64,000 bases of DNA, from NCBI RefSeq assembly GCF_011300875.1, contig NZ_CP049862.1, positions 186,001 through 250,000 on the forward strand, written 5' to 3'. The notes below the pieces were generated by a model. It made no database searches. It had not been told where the DNA came from and was given only the letters and a program-made list of their open reading frames with translations. The DNA comes from Sanguibacter sp. HDW7. Its GTDB lineage: Bacteria > Actinomycetota > Actinomycetes > Actinomycetales > Cellulomonadaceae. Position 1 is the stretch's first letter; the number at the start of each line of letters is the position of its first letter. The position numbers and the translations under genes were made by a program. Of this stretch, positions 17,628-27,500 are shown piece after piece.

Positions 17628-19622
17628 GTGGTCAGCTTTCCAGTCATCGATGACGTCAAGGTCGAGCACTTCGGGCTCTACCCAGGCACCAACGGTGACG
17701 GCCTCCACGCAAACCTGAGGTCCGACCTGAATGTGGTTGTCGGCGCCAACGGCCTTGGCAAGAGCACCTTGCTGCTGATCATCTTCCGCGCGCTCACCGG
17801 TCCTTACGATATTCCAGGCGCCCTTCGAGACGGCGACTTGGGATCCGCGCGCCTCGACGTCAAGCGTCTTCGACCGCGGGAGGTTAAGAGCTTCGCAGAT
17901 CGAGTCACCGACGGCGCGGCTAAGGCCATGGCGCAAGTTCGTTTCAGCCTGGGCGCAACAAGCTTCTTGGTCGCAAGGTCTTTGCGTGATCTCAGCCTGC
18001 AGAGCTGGAGCGTGGACGGCGTCACCCAGCCGCTAAACGAAGACGATCTCCAGGCACGGATTGCGCGCGAATGCGGAGTTTGGTCGTTCTCCGATTGGAT
18101 TCTCATCCTCCGCTACGTCACATTCTACATGGACGATCGCCAGGTCCTATTCTGGGACCGTTCGGCGCAAAAACAACTCCTCAGATCTCTATTCTTGTCG
18201 AATTCGGATGCTGAGAAGTGGGTTGGGCTCGAGCGACAGGTGCTAGAGCAGGACAGTCGGTTTCGCAACTTCAGGAACGTCTACAACAATGAATCAGCTC
18301 GCATAACACGTCTCATCGTCCCGGACACGGACGCACACGCGGACCTCCGAAGTATGCTGGATAAGCTCCTGCAAGAGGACGAACTCGACATGCGACGACA
18401 AGAGGAAGCGCTCGCGGAGCTTGCGAGCGCACACGAAGCACGCGCCAACCGTAACCTCGAACGCCTTCAGGCGCTGCAACGTCTCGACGAACTCACTAGG
18501 GAATATGAACATGTCAAGCTCACAGCCTTGACTGCTCAATTCCCCACTACCGCCGATAGTTCGCTATACATCTGGAATCAGATCTTGGCTGACAGCGAGT
18601 GTCTACTCTGCGGCAACGACGTGCCTGCCCTGAGGGTGGCAATCGAGGGCCGCATCGAGAATCGTCACTGCGCAGTATGTGATAGCCCTCTCGAAAGAGA
18701 AGACGTAGAGCACGAGCCTATTGAGCTCAGCCGGGAGCGATCCGCGAGAGCCTGGGCACAGCTTGAGCAGCAGCGTTCGCTACTCGGAGCATTCGAGCAA
18801 GAGTATGAAGCGTCAAAAGAGGCCGTCCAGCACGTCCTGGAAGAAGTTGCGCAGCTCGATGTTCGACGAACAGTGAACGAGCAACGTATCGGGACTCTCC
18901 GCGCTCAACTTCCGGCAGATGCCGATGGGTACTTCAAAGACCGCTCGCATCTGAGCTCAATGAAGTCCAGGTCGAACGCAATGTCGCAAGAGCTCGCCGT
19001 CCTCGCCGCACGCTTCGAGGAGTTCATTGCGGAGAAGACAAGCTCGATTCTTTCGAGCGCCGACTCAATCAAGCAACGATTCGACCACTATTCAGAACTG
19101 TTCCTACTGGGAAGAGGGGAACTCTCGTGGTCGCCGCGGGAAGACCAGATCGGACAGAGTTCGTACCGAGTCAAGTTTCCCGCCTATGAACTGCAGCTGA
19201 GCAAGAACGACACCGGAGCCGCGTCGATCCGTTCAGGCATCGACGATGTGTCTGAGAGCCAGAAGGAGTTCATTGACTTAGCATTTCGCATGGCATTAAT
19301 TGAGACCGCCGGCGCAGAACACGGCGCTTCTCTAGTTATTGATACACCGGAGTCCTCGCTGGATCGCGTATTCTCCGATCGCGCCGCGAGCGTATTGTCC
19401 GACTTCGCAGCGACCGCCGATAATCGTTTGGTCGTCGCGTCGAACCTGACGGACGGGAGGCTGATACCGAAACTCGTGGGCGCCACTGTCGGCAAGAGCG
19501 CGACGTGGAACATTACGAATCTTCTTGACATCGCGAGACCGACTCCCGCGATCGAAGAACTCGGAGATGAGTATAGGGATGCGTATGAGAGGTTGATGTA
19601 TGATATCGAATCTGCCTCCTAA
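17628..19622 (+). CDS. SMC/Rad50-like coiled-coil ABC ATPase (ABC-3C-like system component)
   Basis: 664 residues from GTG at 17628 (AGGG nine bases upstream). Walker A VVGANGLGKST at residues 37-47. Two coiled-coil stretches flank a zinc-ribbon insertion with C325-x2-C328 and C348-x2-C351. ABC signature-like SESQKEFIDLAFRMAL near 541-556; Walker B LVIDTPE with D572 and E575, then a D-loop SSLD. This is the layout of Rad50/SMC/RloC-type ATPases. The gene overlaps the next by 23 bases and starts a three-gene operon ending in a PD-(D/E)XK nuclease, so it is probably the sensor or motor of an anti-phage or anti-plasmid device. GC of a sample line here (18541-18600) is 31/60 against 42/60 at 50221-50280, consistent with horizontal origin. 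Confidence 0.85.
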   Translation: MVSFPVIDDVKVEHFGLYPGTNGDGLHANLRSDLNVVVGANGLGKSTLLLIIFRALTGPYDIPGALRDGDLGSARLDVKRLRPREVKSFADRVTDGAAKAMAQVRFSLGATSFLVARSLRDLSLQSWSVDGVTQPLNEDDLQARIARECGVWSFSDWILILRYVTFYMDDRQVLFWDRSAQKQLLRSLFLSNSDAEKWVGLERQVLEQDSRFRNFRNVYNNESARITRLIVPDTDAHADLRSMLDKLLQEDELDMRRQEEALAELASAHEARANRNLERLQALQRLDELTREYEHVKLTALTAQFPTTADSSLYIWNQILADSECLLCGNDVPALRVAIEGRIENRHCAVCDSPLEREDVEHEPIELSRERSARAWAQLEQQRSLLGAFEQEYEASKEAVQHVLEEVAQLDVRRTVNEQRIGTLRAQLPADADGYFKDRSHLSSMKSRSNAMSQELAVLAARFEEFIAEKTSSILSSADSIKQRFDHYSELFLLGRGELSWSPREDQIGQSSYRVKFPAYELQLSKNDTGAASIRSGIDDVSESQKEFIDLAFRMALIETAGAEHGASLVIDTPESSLDRVFSDRAASVLSDFAATADNRLVVASNLTDGRLIPKLVGATVGKSATWNITNLLDIARPTPAIEELGDEYRDAYERLMYDIESAS

Positions 19623-20280
19623 TCCGTCATCCGCAAAGGTGGCATCCCATAGCGTTCTCCGTCAGACCCGCCTCCTCTCCTTACTCCATGCAGCTGAAGT
19701 GGCCGGCATTGCCCCGTTGTCCGCGACGCGTGTGCATCAGCTTGCGTATCTTACTGATGCACTTGCTCCAGTTTGGGAACTCGCACCACTAACACCTGAG
19801 ATATTGAAGCTGTACGGAACTCCGTACGATGCGGGCCTCCAACTCGACATGGACCGCCTCGTCGGCATGGGGCTAGCCCGCGCCCGCGACCTGAGCTACT
19901 TTCAGGATGACCGTGGTCGCTGGAGAGTTGCAGCGCTGTACTCACTCAATCTCAAACTGTCGTTGCCGCTCTTGCGCGAGCTCGACTGGCTACCAGACGA
20001 GCGAGAAGCGGCGCATGTAACCAAAGAGATCTGTCTAGCCGTTTCGGCTCTTCCTCCAGACGTGGTCGATCAGGTGCTTCAACTTGACGTTGCCTATTCG
20101 AGTCCAACATCAAGCGACAACACGCTCCTTTCGCTCTACGAACCCGACGGCAAGAACAGCACTTCGAGAGCGGCGAGCCAGTTTCAGCAACTCCTTCCCG
20201 CGGGCGCGAGCTTAAATCCTGCAGAACAGGCAAACCTCTATATTCGCCACCTCTATCGGATAGCGACCCATGTCGCCTAG
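19600..20280 (+). CDS. Middle-component-like protein of the ATPase-nuclease operon
   Basis: 226 residues, ATG at 19600 inside the end of the ATPase gene (23-base overlap). Its own stop lies inside the start of the nuclease gene (11-base overlap), implying tight translational coupling and fixed stoichiometry. The N-terminal half is helical and winged-helix-like: RQTRLLSLLHAAEVAGIAPL, RVHQLAYLTDALAPV, then GTPYDAGLQLDMDRLVGMG. This pattern recalls the small middle components described for ABC-three-component conflict systems. No catalytic residues are visible. Likely an adaptor linking the ATPase to the nuclease. The assignment rests on position, size and general pattern, not on a profile match. 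Confidence 0.65.
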   Translation: MISNLPPNPSSAKVASHSVLRQTRLLSLLHAAEVAGIAPLSATRVHQLAYLTDALAPVWELAPLTPEILKLYGTPYDAGLQLDMDRLVGMGLARARDLSYFQDDRGRWRVAALYSLNLKLSLPLLRELDWLPDEREAAHVTKEICLAVSALPPDVVDQVLQLDVAYSSPTSSDNTLLSLYEPDGKNSTSRAASQFQQLLPAGASLNPAEQANLYIRHLYRIATHVA

Positions 20281-21337
20281 TGTGCTACCGGCTGCCTGGA
20301 GCGCCAGTGAGCTCCGCGAGACAGCAGAGCTCTTTGCAGGCGCTGGGTCCGACAGCGAGATGCCACAGGAAGTTCGATTCCTTCGAGCAGTTGCTCGGCT
20401 CCTTGTGAAGCGTCGGACCCGGGACGGAGCTCTCAACGATACGGATGCGGCTGCCGTACTGGTGCTCGAGACACGAGAGCGGGATGACCCGTTCCTCGAG
20501 CCATTCAGTCTTGAGCCGATGCTGGATCGGGCCATGGCCACGATCAACGGGCGCCTTTGGCTTGCTAACGAAAAGCTCACCTTCGGTCACTTCGTCGAGC
20601 ATCAACATTCCGGGTTGGAGCTTTTCGATTGGGTTGTTGACACTCTCGGCCTTGGCTCCAGACCTGCTGTGATCTTCGATCCCACCGTCGATGGTGGCGA
20701 ACTTAGGTACTACGCTAATGGTCTCTCGGATATGGGTGAAGTTAGGGCGTACCCGCTGGGGGCAGTACGCGAGGTCACATTCAGGCAGGCGCGCGAAGTT
20801 ATTGACCTCGCGCACTCGGAACACCTCGCGAGCCCGCACACACAAATCGTGCCCACTTGGAAGAAGGCCCCGACTCACTGGGCCGCAAGCAACGCTGAGG
20901 CTGTCATCCAGAGCGTGATAAAGGTTGCGCTGAAATCAACCTTCGTCTTCTGTGAAGTCGACAAAGAGGGGCACGTCAAGACTGGACGCTTTGACCTATC
21001 AATCTCATATGTTGATCCGAGTACGCGCACGCGAACCTACTATGGCGTTCTCGAACTGAAGGTTCTCAAGTCTGCTGGTTCGGGCGGGGCAATCGTCGCC
21101 GCGGCTGACAACCTTGCTGCAGTGAAGGACGGTTTGGTGCAGGCGTACTCTTACCGTAATGATCTTTCCGCATTCTGGGCAGCTTTGTGCTGCTTTGATA
21201 TGCGAAAAGACCCTGACGCGACGGACGAATGTTTTGCGGCAATCGCTGGCGAGGCGGTTCAGCACGATGTGAATGTCTCGCGTTGGCGCCTTTTCAATTC
21301 GGTGAAGAAGTATCGAGAGTCTATTTCGGCTTCTTGA
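20270..21337 (+). CDS. Putative PD-(D/E)XK nuclease, effector of the ATPase operon
   Basis: 355 residues, ATG at 20270 overlapping the upstream gene by 11 bases. The N-terminal two thirds (about 1-200) is of unknown fold. The C-terminal part shows a restriction-endonuclease-like core: GRFDLSISY with D242, then YYGVLELKVLKS giving E262-x-K264, followed by a helix (NLAAVKDGLVQAYSY) as in PD-(D/E)XK enzymes. The 3' end overlaps the convergent methyltransferase gene by 17 bases. Predicted to cut nucleic acid when licensed by the ATPase. The methyltransferase next to it could protect self DNA, which would make the locus behave like a restriction-modification variant. Catalytic assignment by motif only. 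Confidence 0.75.
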   Translation: MSPSVLPAAWSASELRETAELFAGAGSDSEMPQEVRFLRAVARLLVKRRTRDGALNDTDAAAVLVLETRERDDPFLEPFSLEPMLDRAMATINGRLWLANEKLTFGHFVEHQHSGLELFDWVVDTLGLGSRPAVIFDPTVDGGELRYYANGLSDMGEVRAYPLGAVREVTFRQAREVIDLAHSEHLASPHTQIVPTWKKAPTHWAASNAEAVIQSVIKVALKSTFVFCEVDKEGHVKTGRFDLSISYVDPSTRTRTYYGVLELKVLKSAGSGGAIVAAADNLAAVKDGLVQAYSYRNDLSAFWAALCCFDMRKDPDATDECFAAIAGEAVQHDVNVSRWRLFNSVKKYRESISAS

Positions 21338-22655
21338 CGACGATGAGCGTCTCAGCAAGTTCCGCTCTTCCGCCCTGCTGAGGCGATGCTCTCATCGAGC
21401 GAAATGGTCGGTTCTCCACCAGCACCATGCCACGATGGATCATCAACTCGGTCAATATTCGAGCCACTCTGATGTCAACATTAGAGTATCTGCTGTCGCC
21501 AACGACCATCCATACCTGGCCCCCGGGGGTGAGTGCGTCGATTGCTCTTTGGAGGACCGCGCAAAGATCGGCGAAGTAGCCTCCGATCATCTCGGGAATC
21601 CGCCTATCCCAAAGAGACCCACGGACCACATCAAGATCCGCGAGGGTCGAACGGAGCGTTTCGGATCCATCTGGTGCCGGATCAAACGCGCGCGGCGCCT
21701 GTACGTGTGAGGACAAGGTGCTGGCGCGCAGTCGGGAGTTGTCGCTCCACTCCGATAGGTAACCAAGCATCCAGAGTTCGATGTTGTAGACATCGGTGTA
21801 GTCGAAAGAGTTTGGATAGGGCGGCGAGAACACCACCAGATCTATCTGATGATTTGACAGGTTGAGTTCCCGGCTATCGCCCAAGAGCACGTTGAACTCA
21901 CTGCATGGACGGTAGTTGAATCTTGCCAGGTCGGCGAGAATTTCTTCGGCGTGGGATGCATAAGCACCGAGGAGTGCCGCAGGCGTAACGTTGCGATTGC
22001 GCCAGTTGCTTCGGTACCTCCGCCCTTTCCCGCTTACGCGCGCATTGCAGAAGTCGAGGAGCACGCCGCTCAAGACTACTCGGAATAGCCTGCGATGATC
22101 TGATGACTCAACACTTTCGATGCAACTCATAAGATGTTCGATGGTCTCGGCAATGTCGGCATTGAATAGATACCGATCGCGTACTCCCGGCTCGACGAAA
22201 GTTGGCGGTAGAAACCTCTTGCGAGCTTCTTCTCGGACCCCACTCATCGCGGCTTCGATCACCCGAGCGTGATCCTCCCGAACCCCAGGGAGGTTGTACG
22301 TCGTGAGTTTCGCCGTAATCAGATCTGCCAGGTACGGATTCACTTCTGCCGTAAGCGGACGGACCCCAAGGAACTGGGCGGCGAGTGCGGTCGTCCCAGA
22401 ACCTCCGAAAGGATCCAGAAGGGTTCGTACCGGTATCGAGCTCGCGGCGAGAGCTTCCCAGACCAGTTCGGGCGCGAAGGCCTCCTTGAACTTCTTCCAT
22501 CTCTGGAATGGAATGCTAGCTGATCCGGCATTCGTGCCGATGCTCGCCAAACTCCTGTTGCCAGTCCAAGCCGTAAACGTGTCCGTCGGCGCAGGCGGCG
22601 GTCCTGCCTGGACAGGGGGCGTATCGAGAGCGTGGGGCTTGGGCACGGCTACCAT
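21321..22655 (-). CDS. DNA methyltransferase with SPPY motif (N4-cytosine or N6-adenine type)
   Basis: 444 residues, ATG at 22655. AdoMet-binding motif I TLLDPFGGSGTTALA with D81-A90, acidic loop TAEVNPY (103-109) and catalytic motif IV LVVFSPPY with S277-Y280. SPPY is typical of N4-cytosine methyltransferases, though some N6-adenine enzymes carry it. The order motif I before motif IV differs from the common beta class. The roughly 185 residues between them may hold the target recognition domain. Convergent to, and overlapping by 17 bases, the putative nuclease gene, so the pair was probably inherited together. Expected role: self-modification for the adjacent system. It could also be a solitary methyltransferase. 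Confidence 0.85.
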   Translation of the reverse strand: MVAVPKPHALDTPPVQAGPPPAPTDTFTAWTGNRSLASIGTNAGSASIPFQRWKKFKEAFAPELVWEALAASSIPVRTLLDPFGGSGTTALAAQFLGVRPLTAEVNPYLADLITAKLTTYNLPGVREDHARVIEAAMSGVREEARKRFLPPTFVEPGVRDRYLFNADIAETIEHLMSCIESVESSDHRRLFRVVLSGVLLDFCNARVSGKGRRYRSNWRNRNVTPAALLGAYASHAEEILADLARFNYRPCSEFNVLLGDSRELNLSNHQIDLVVFSPPYPNSFDYTDVYNIELWMLGYLSEWSDNSRLRASTLSSHVQAPRAFDPAPDGSETLRSTLADLDVVRGSLWDRRIPEMIGGYFADLCAVLQRAIDALTPGGQVWMVVGDSRYSNVDIRVARILTELMIHRGMVLVENRPFRSMRASPQQGGRAELAETLIVVKKPK

Positions 22656-22929
22656 TGTGTCGTATGGACGTGGCTGATGTCGTCAGACAACTCGGGTTGG
22701 CGGCGTTCGACCCGCTGGTACCGCTGATCGTCACGATCGTCGGAGTGCGAAGCGCCCGGCCGGATGTCGACGGTGTCGTGGCCCATCGCAGATGTGGGTG
22801 TAGCGAGTTGCGGTGTGGCGCTCCTGGGGTAGGTGCCGAGGCCTCCCCAGGACGGGAGCTCTCACACTGACCACCCGGAAGACCAACACGTGCCTGACGT
22901 TGCCCGTGCGGGCTTCGAGCGCGCTGATC

Positions 22930-24216
22930 CGACCATGTTGTTCTGCAGGATCAACGGGCTCGGCCTGGAGGTGAGCGGAGAGCGCCTGGAAGCCGGGCGG
23001 GCGGTGCAGGAATGTCGGGGCTTGCCCGCCGATGATGTCGCCGAGAGGTGGTGTCGTCGGCGTTGCTGCGACGAGGTGCCCGGGGCAGCGTGGTGCGCGG
23101 ATTCGCACACGATCCGGCCGGCTGGCGCCCGACCGTGCTCTAGGTCGTCGTGCGCCGCTACCAGTGCCCCGGCTGCGGGCACGTGTGGTGCCAAGAGACC
23201 AGCGGGGCGGCCGAGCTGCGCCGAAGCTGTCGAGAGGTGGGCCGACGTAGGCGTTGGAGGGGCTCACGGTGGCGCACTTGAGCGTGGTGCCGGTCGCCGA
23301 AGCGCTCGGCGTCGATTGGCACACCGCCAACGACGCGGTCCTGGCCGAGGGCAGACGCTTGCTGACCTACGACCCCGCTCGGTTCGAGCAGGTGCGTGTG
23401 ATCGGAGTCGACGAGCGCGTGTGGTGTCGTACCCGATGCGGCGAGAAGTGCGTGTCCGTTTTCATCGACCTGAGCCCGATCCGCGACGGTTCCAGTCAGA
23501 CCTTGTTGCTGGACATGGTTGAGCGCCGCTCCAAAGCGGGATTCCAAGCCTGGCTTGCCGGGTGTCCCAGAGCCTGGCGCGGCGGGGTCGAGGTGGTCGC
23601 GATGGACGGCTTCACCGGATTCAAGACCACCACCGTCGAAGAGCGGCCCGACGCTGTGGCGGTGATGGACCCGTTCCACGTCGTGCGTCTGGCCAGTGAC
23701 GCGCTGGACCGCTGGCAGCTACGCGTCCAGCAGGACCTGCACGGGCCCCGCGGACGCGCCGGTGACCCGCTGTCTATTCCGGCGGACCCTGAACACCGGC
23801 GTCGGGCTGCTCTCCGAACGTCGACGCGCCCGATTGAAGGGGCTGTTCGCGGCCGACGAGCACGTCCAGGTAGAGGTGACCTGGGGCATCGACCATCGCG
23901 ACGTCTTGGCCTACCGCGAACCCGACCGTGGACGCGAGATCACATGACTGCCCTGATCACCGCGATCAGCCACGGCGTGCCTGCCGCGCTACGAGTGGTC
24001 GTCACGCTCGGCCGCACGCTGCACAAGAGCGCCGCCGACGTCATGGCTCCATTCGAGTGCCCCGGCGCGTCGAACAGCCCGACCGAAGCGATCAACGGAC
24101 GCCTCGAACACCTACGCGTCACCGCCCTCGGCTTCCGGAATCTCACGCCCTATATCGCCCGCAGCCTGATCGAGGCCGGAGGCTTCAGACCCGCGCTATA
24201 CGCTCATCTGCAATGA
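22930..24216 (+). mobile_element. Degenerate ISL3-family element (frameshifted transposase)
   Basis: ISL3-type transposase in pieces. There is a damaged N-terminal zinc-finger region (YQCPGCGHVW near 23160-23195). The main part from about 23254 has TANDAVLAEGRRLLTYDP, IGVDERVWCRTRCGEK and VVAMDGFTGFKT. A frameshift near 23770 leads into TLNTGVGLLSERRRARLKG, and a second break near 23945 into SNSPTEAINGRLEHLRVTAL and RSLIEAGGFRP, ending at 24216. DDE residues are visible (VDE, MDGFTGF, TEAINGRLEHLR), but the reading frame is broken twice. Ends and terminal repeats not determined. It separates the methyltransferase from the helicase module. Confidence 0.8.
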
Positions 24217-24375
24217 GCCTGCTATCGCCGAGTCCTCGACCCCGGAGGGCATCATTGTCGCCAGTATGGGTCATGCGCTGACGCCAAACAGAATGCTCTT
24301 TGCGGCACGACTTCCGGGGCTCGAGCAGGTCGCCGACGCGAGCGGGGCAGGAACCAGGCGGGCCTGGCGCGCGGG

Positions 24376-27300
24376 TCACGCGCCTACTACGTTTGCCGCG
24401 CCGAGGATTGATGCGGGCATCGCCCTATCGAGCTTCCAGGTAATGGAGATGGGGCGAGATCCGCGATGGTCGACATGACTGACGGTGCCGAGGCAAACAT
24501 ACGTCGCAGCCTGTCCGAGGTCCGAGTTCTTGGTGAGGCGCGTGAAGATGACGACGCGGGTGCCGAGGCTCGCGTGGTTGACGTACCTCTGACCCACTGC
24601 GGACTCGATCGCCGTCCGGTTCTGACTCTCCCAGTGGAACAGGTCTTGGCTGATCGGGAAGTCGCGGTACATCGTCTGTGGTGAGAACTCCTTCTGGTCC
24701 TTCTGGAGTGTCACGAAGAAGAGGTCAGTCTTGATCTCGTCCACCCAGAGGACTCCGGTGGCGCTGCCCGTAGTTGTCCGGCCGCCCGTCCGTAGCTCCG
24801 CCCATCGAGTCGCGATGAGGATCTCGTCGCGCGTGTAGGTCGCGTGCGTGAAGAGCGGAACGCCCTCAAGCCCACGTTCGAGGGGAGCCGTAAGGCGCCG
24901 TGCGGACTCGGATGTGTAGGCGATCAACTGCCGGAGCTCATCGGCAACAATCGGTGTCGCGCGTAGCCGTTCGATACCCTCCGCGACGGTGGTGACACCG
25001 CGCCATCCGGGCCAGAGCTGCCCGACGAGCATCGCCGCATAGAGCTGCTGCCGCCCGGTCATGTGGTCGTAGTCGGTTCCGCCGGGCGTCGCGCACAGCC
25101 GGTAGGCGGCTGCACGCTCCGGATCGTCGACATGAGCGAACCGCCACATCTTCGAGAGGAGGCTCGGTTCGTCTTCGGTGACCGTGGACGTCTCAATCTC
25201 TGCGCGGCGGCGGAGGGACGTCCAGGATCGCCCGCCCGAGTAGATGTCGGTGACGGAGCGGTCGTACTCCGCCAAGTAGTCGGCTAGGTCGACATCGCCG
25301 GCACTCTTGATCTCGCGAGCGAGGGTCGACAGTGCGCCCCGGACTGCGGACTTGATGTTGTCGAGGATGATCTGTCGCGAGACGTGGTCGAGTGCGATCT
25401 GCGAACCCGACGGCAGGTAGCCAAAGCCTTCGTCCACCTGACGCTCGATGTCGGCTGCGGTGCCCGAGGCCATCGCCCGGAACTTGTCGACGAAGCGGAA
25501 CTCGCGGTGCTGTTGGCCGATGAAGTCCAGAACTGTCAGAAGTGCCTTGCCATCGGATCGGCGGAGTCCACGCCCGAGCTGCTGCTGGAACAGGGTGGCC
25601 GACTCGGTGGGACGAAGAAGCAGCACTGTGTCGAGCGAAGGAACATCGACTCCTTCGTTGAACACATCAACCGTGAAGATGATCTGCACTGCGCCGTCGC
25701 GAAGGTCGTTGAGCGCCTGTGCGCGCTCCTCACGCGGGGTGTCACCTACGACCGTACGGGCGACGATCCCATGCGAGGTGAAGACCGAGGTCATGTACGC
25801 GGCGTGCGCGACCGAGACGCAGAAGCCGATCGCCCGCATCTGAGTCGGGTCGGCCACGCGATCGGCAAGTGCTCGGAGCACCAGCCGGGAACGGGCGTCG
25901 TTCCCCGTGTACACGCGATCAAGGTCAGCGACCGCATATCCGCCGCGCTTCCACTCGACGCGCGACAGGTCGACGTCGTCAGCGATGCCGTAGTAGTGGA
26001 AGGGGCACAGCAAGTCCTGATCCAGCGCGTCCCACAGGCGGAGCTCGTAGGCCGCTCGATCGCCAAAGAGGCTCCGGACGTCGAAGCCATCAGTTCGTTC
26101 GGGCGTGGCGGTGAGGCCGAGGAGCTCCTTCGGCTCGAGCTCCTCGAGGAGTGTTCGGTAGCTGGGCGCCGCGGCATGGTGGAACTCGTCGACGATGACG
26201 ACGTCGAAGGCGTCCGCGGGCATCAAGTCGAGCGCGGCGGCGAGCGACTGAATCGACGCGAAGACATGCCGCTTCTGCGACGGGCGGATGCCGTCCACCA
26301 TGAGCTCACCGAATGAGGGATCTCCAAGCACCTCACGGAAGGTTCGCAGCGATTGCTGGAGGATCTCCCTCCGGTGCGCGACGAAGAGCAGCGTTGGGCG
26401 TTGGGTCTGCCCCTCGCACAGGGACTTGTAGTCGAGCGCCGCGACGACGGTCTTGCCGGTGCCCGTGGCAGCCACGAGGAGGTTGCGATGCCGGTCGTGC
26501 AGCGCGCGCTCGGCGGCGAGGGCCTCAAGCATGATCGACTGATACGGCCGGGGGTGCACCTCGAGCCCCGACAGAACGATGGAACTATTGCCGCTCGCTC
26601 GCTGGATGGCGAGATCAAACTTCTCGGCGTCGACGTCAGGGTCGTACGACTCGAACGAAGGGTCGTTCCAGTACGTCTCGAACGTGGCCTCGAACTTCCG
26701 GATGAGAGCCGGCGTCGCGACGCTTGACGCGCGAATGTTCCACTCAAGGCCATCGACTAGGGCAGCCTTGGAAAGGTTGGACGAGCCGATGATGGCGGTG
26801 TCGTAGCCGGATGCGCGCTTCAGGAGCCACGCCTTCGCGTGCAGTCGGGTGGAGTCACGTTCGTAGGAGACCTTGACGCTTGCGCCGAGTTCGCGGACAA
26901 GCACGTCGAGCGCTCGACGATCGGTGGCGCCCATGTACGTCGTCGTAATGACGCGCAGGGGGATCCCGTGGTCGCGAAGCTGCTCGAGCTGCTCCTTGAT
27001 GATGCGGATGCCTGTGAACTTCACGAACGCGCAAAGAAGATCAACCGAGTCAGCGCTCGTGAGCTCCGAACGGAGTTCGTGCCCAAGGCTCGGTTCGCCG
27101 GGCGCGTTTGTGAGAAGTGCCGTCTGGGAGAGCGGAGTCAGCGGCGGAGTGAGAAGTCGCGCGCGATACGAGTCGGTGCTGTTGACCGCGACAAGCTGCT
27201 CGAGTGCAACCAGGACGTCGTCTTCGGAGCCGTACGCCGCTAGTGCCTCGTTCGCGATGGCCGTCTGCTGTTCGGCCGTCAGGCCGGTGAGTCGTCGCTC

Positions 27301-27456
27301 GACAACGCTCGCAACATGGCGCGCCAAAACAGCGGGCACGTCGCCCTCGGGGATCGGTCGGAACTGCGGGCTGATGCCCAGCGCCCGCGCGAACTCCCGC
27401 TCTACTGCCCCTGTGTGGACCTCTTCGTAGAGGCCGACCACCCTGTTCTCAGCCAC
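24376..27456 (-). CDS. PLD-like domain, superfamily 2 helicase and DUF3427 protein
   Basis: About 1026 residues from a GTG at 27456. The frame remains open to 27555, but that would overlap the NUDIX gene by 55 bases. N-terminal phospholipase D-like nuclease domain: TRLHAKAWLLKR near 205 and IIGSSNLSKAAL. Then a DEAD/DEAH-type helicase: Walker A AATGTGKT (about 333), VIVDEFHHAA (about 422), LTATPERTDG (about 450), and C-terminal lobe motifs FTVDVFNEGVDVP and QQLGRGLRR (about 630). The C-terminal region is the DUF3427 domain. Such three-part proteins occur in defence islands and often next to a NUDIX gene, as here. Probably an ATP-driven nuclease acting on foreign DNA; not assigned to a named system with confidence. 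Confidence 0.85.
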   Translation of the reverse strand: MAENRVVGLYEEVHTGAVEREFARALGISPQFRPIPEGDVPAVLARHVASVVERRLTGLTAEQQTAIANEALAAYGSEDDVLVALEQLVAVNSTDSYRARLLTPPLTPLSQTALLTNAPGEPSLGHELRSELTSADSVDLLCAFVKFTGIRIIKEQLEQLRDHGIPLRVITTTYMGATDRRALDVLVRELGASVKVSYERDSTRLHAKAWLLKRASGYDTAIIGSSNLSKAALVDGLEWNIRASSVATPALIRKFEATFETYWNDPSFESYDPDVDAEKFDLAIQRASGNSSIVLSGLEVHPRPYQSIMLEALAAERALHDRHRNLLVAATGTGKTVVAALDYKSLCEGQTQRPTLLFVAHRREILQQSLRTFREVLGDPSFGELMVDGIRPSQKRHVFASIQSLAAALDLMPADAFDVVIVDEFHHAAAPSYRTLLEELEPKELLGLTATPERTDGFDVRSLFGDRAAYELRLWDALDQDLLCPFHYYGIADDVDLSRVEWKRGGYAVADLDRVYTGNDARSRLVLRALADRVADPTQMRAIGFCVSVAHAAYMTSVFTSHGIVARTVVGDTPREERAQALNDLRDGAVQIIFTVDVFNEGVDVPSLDTVLLLRPTESATLFQQQLGRGLRRSDGKALLTVLDFIGQQHREFRFVDKFRAMASGTAADIERQVDEGFGYLPSGSQIALDHVSRQIILDNIKSAVRGALSTLAREIKSAGDVDLADYLAEYDRSVTDIYSGGRSWTSLRRRAEIETSTVTEDEPSLLSKMWRFAHVDDPERAAAYRLCATPGGTDYDHMTGRQQLYAAMLVGQLWPGWRGVTTVAEGIERLRATPIVADELRQLIAYTSESARRLTAPLERGLEGVPLFTHATYTRDEILIATRWAELRTGGRTTTGSATGVLWVDEIKTDLFFVTLQKDQKEFSPQTMYRDFPISQDLFHWESQNRTAIESAVGQRYVNHASLGTRVVIFTRLTKNSDLGQAATYVCLGTVSHVDHRGSRPISITWKLDRAMPASILGAANVVGA

Positions 27457-27500
27457 GGGCCCGAGCTTGGCATGGACGACCGACGTTTCACCAGCATCGA

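Noticed and set aside
22676-22870. Short plus-strand frame divergent from the methyltransferase (MDVADVVRQLGLAAF)
   Set aside because: Ends quickly, sits at the damaged edge of the ISL3 remnant, and has no SD or recognisable product.
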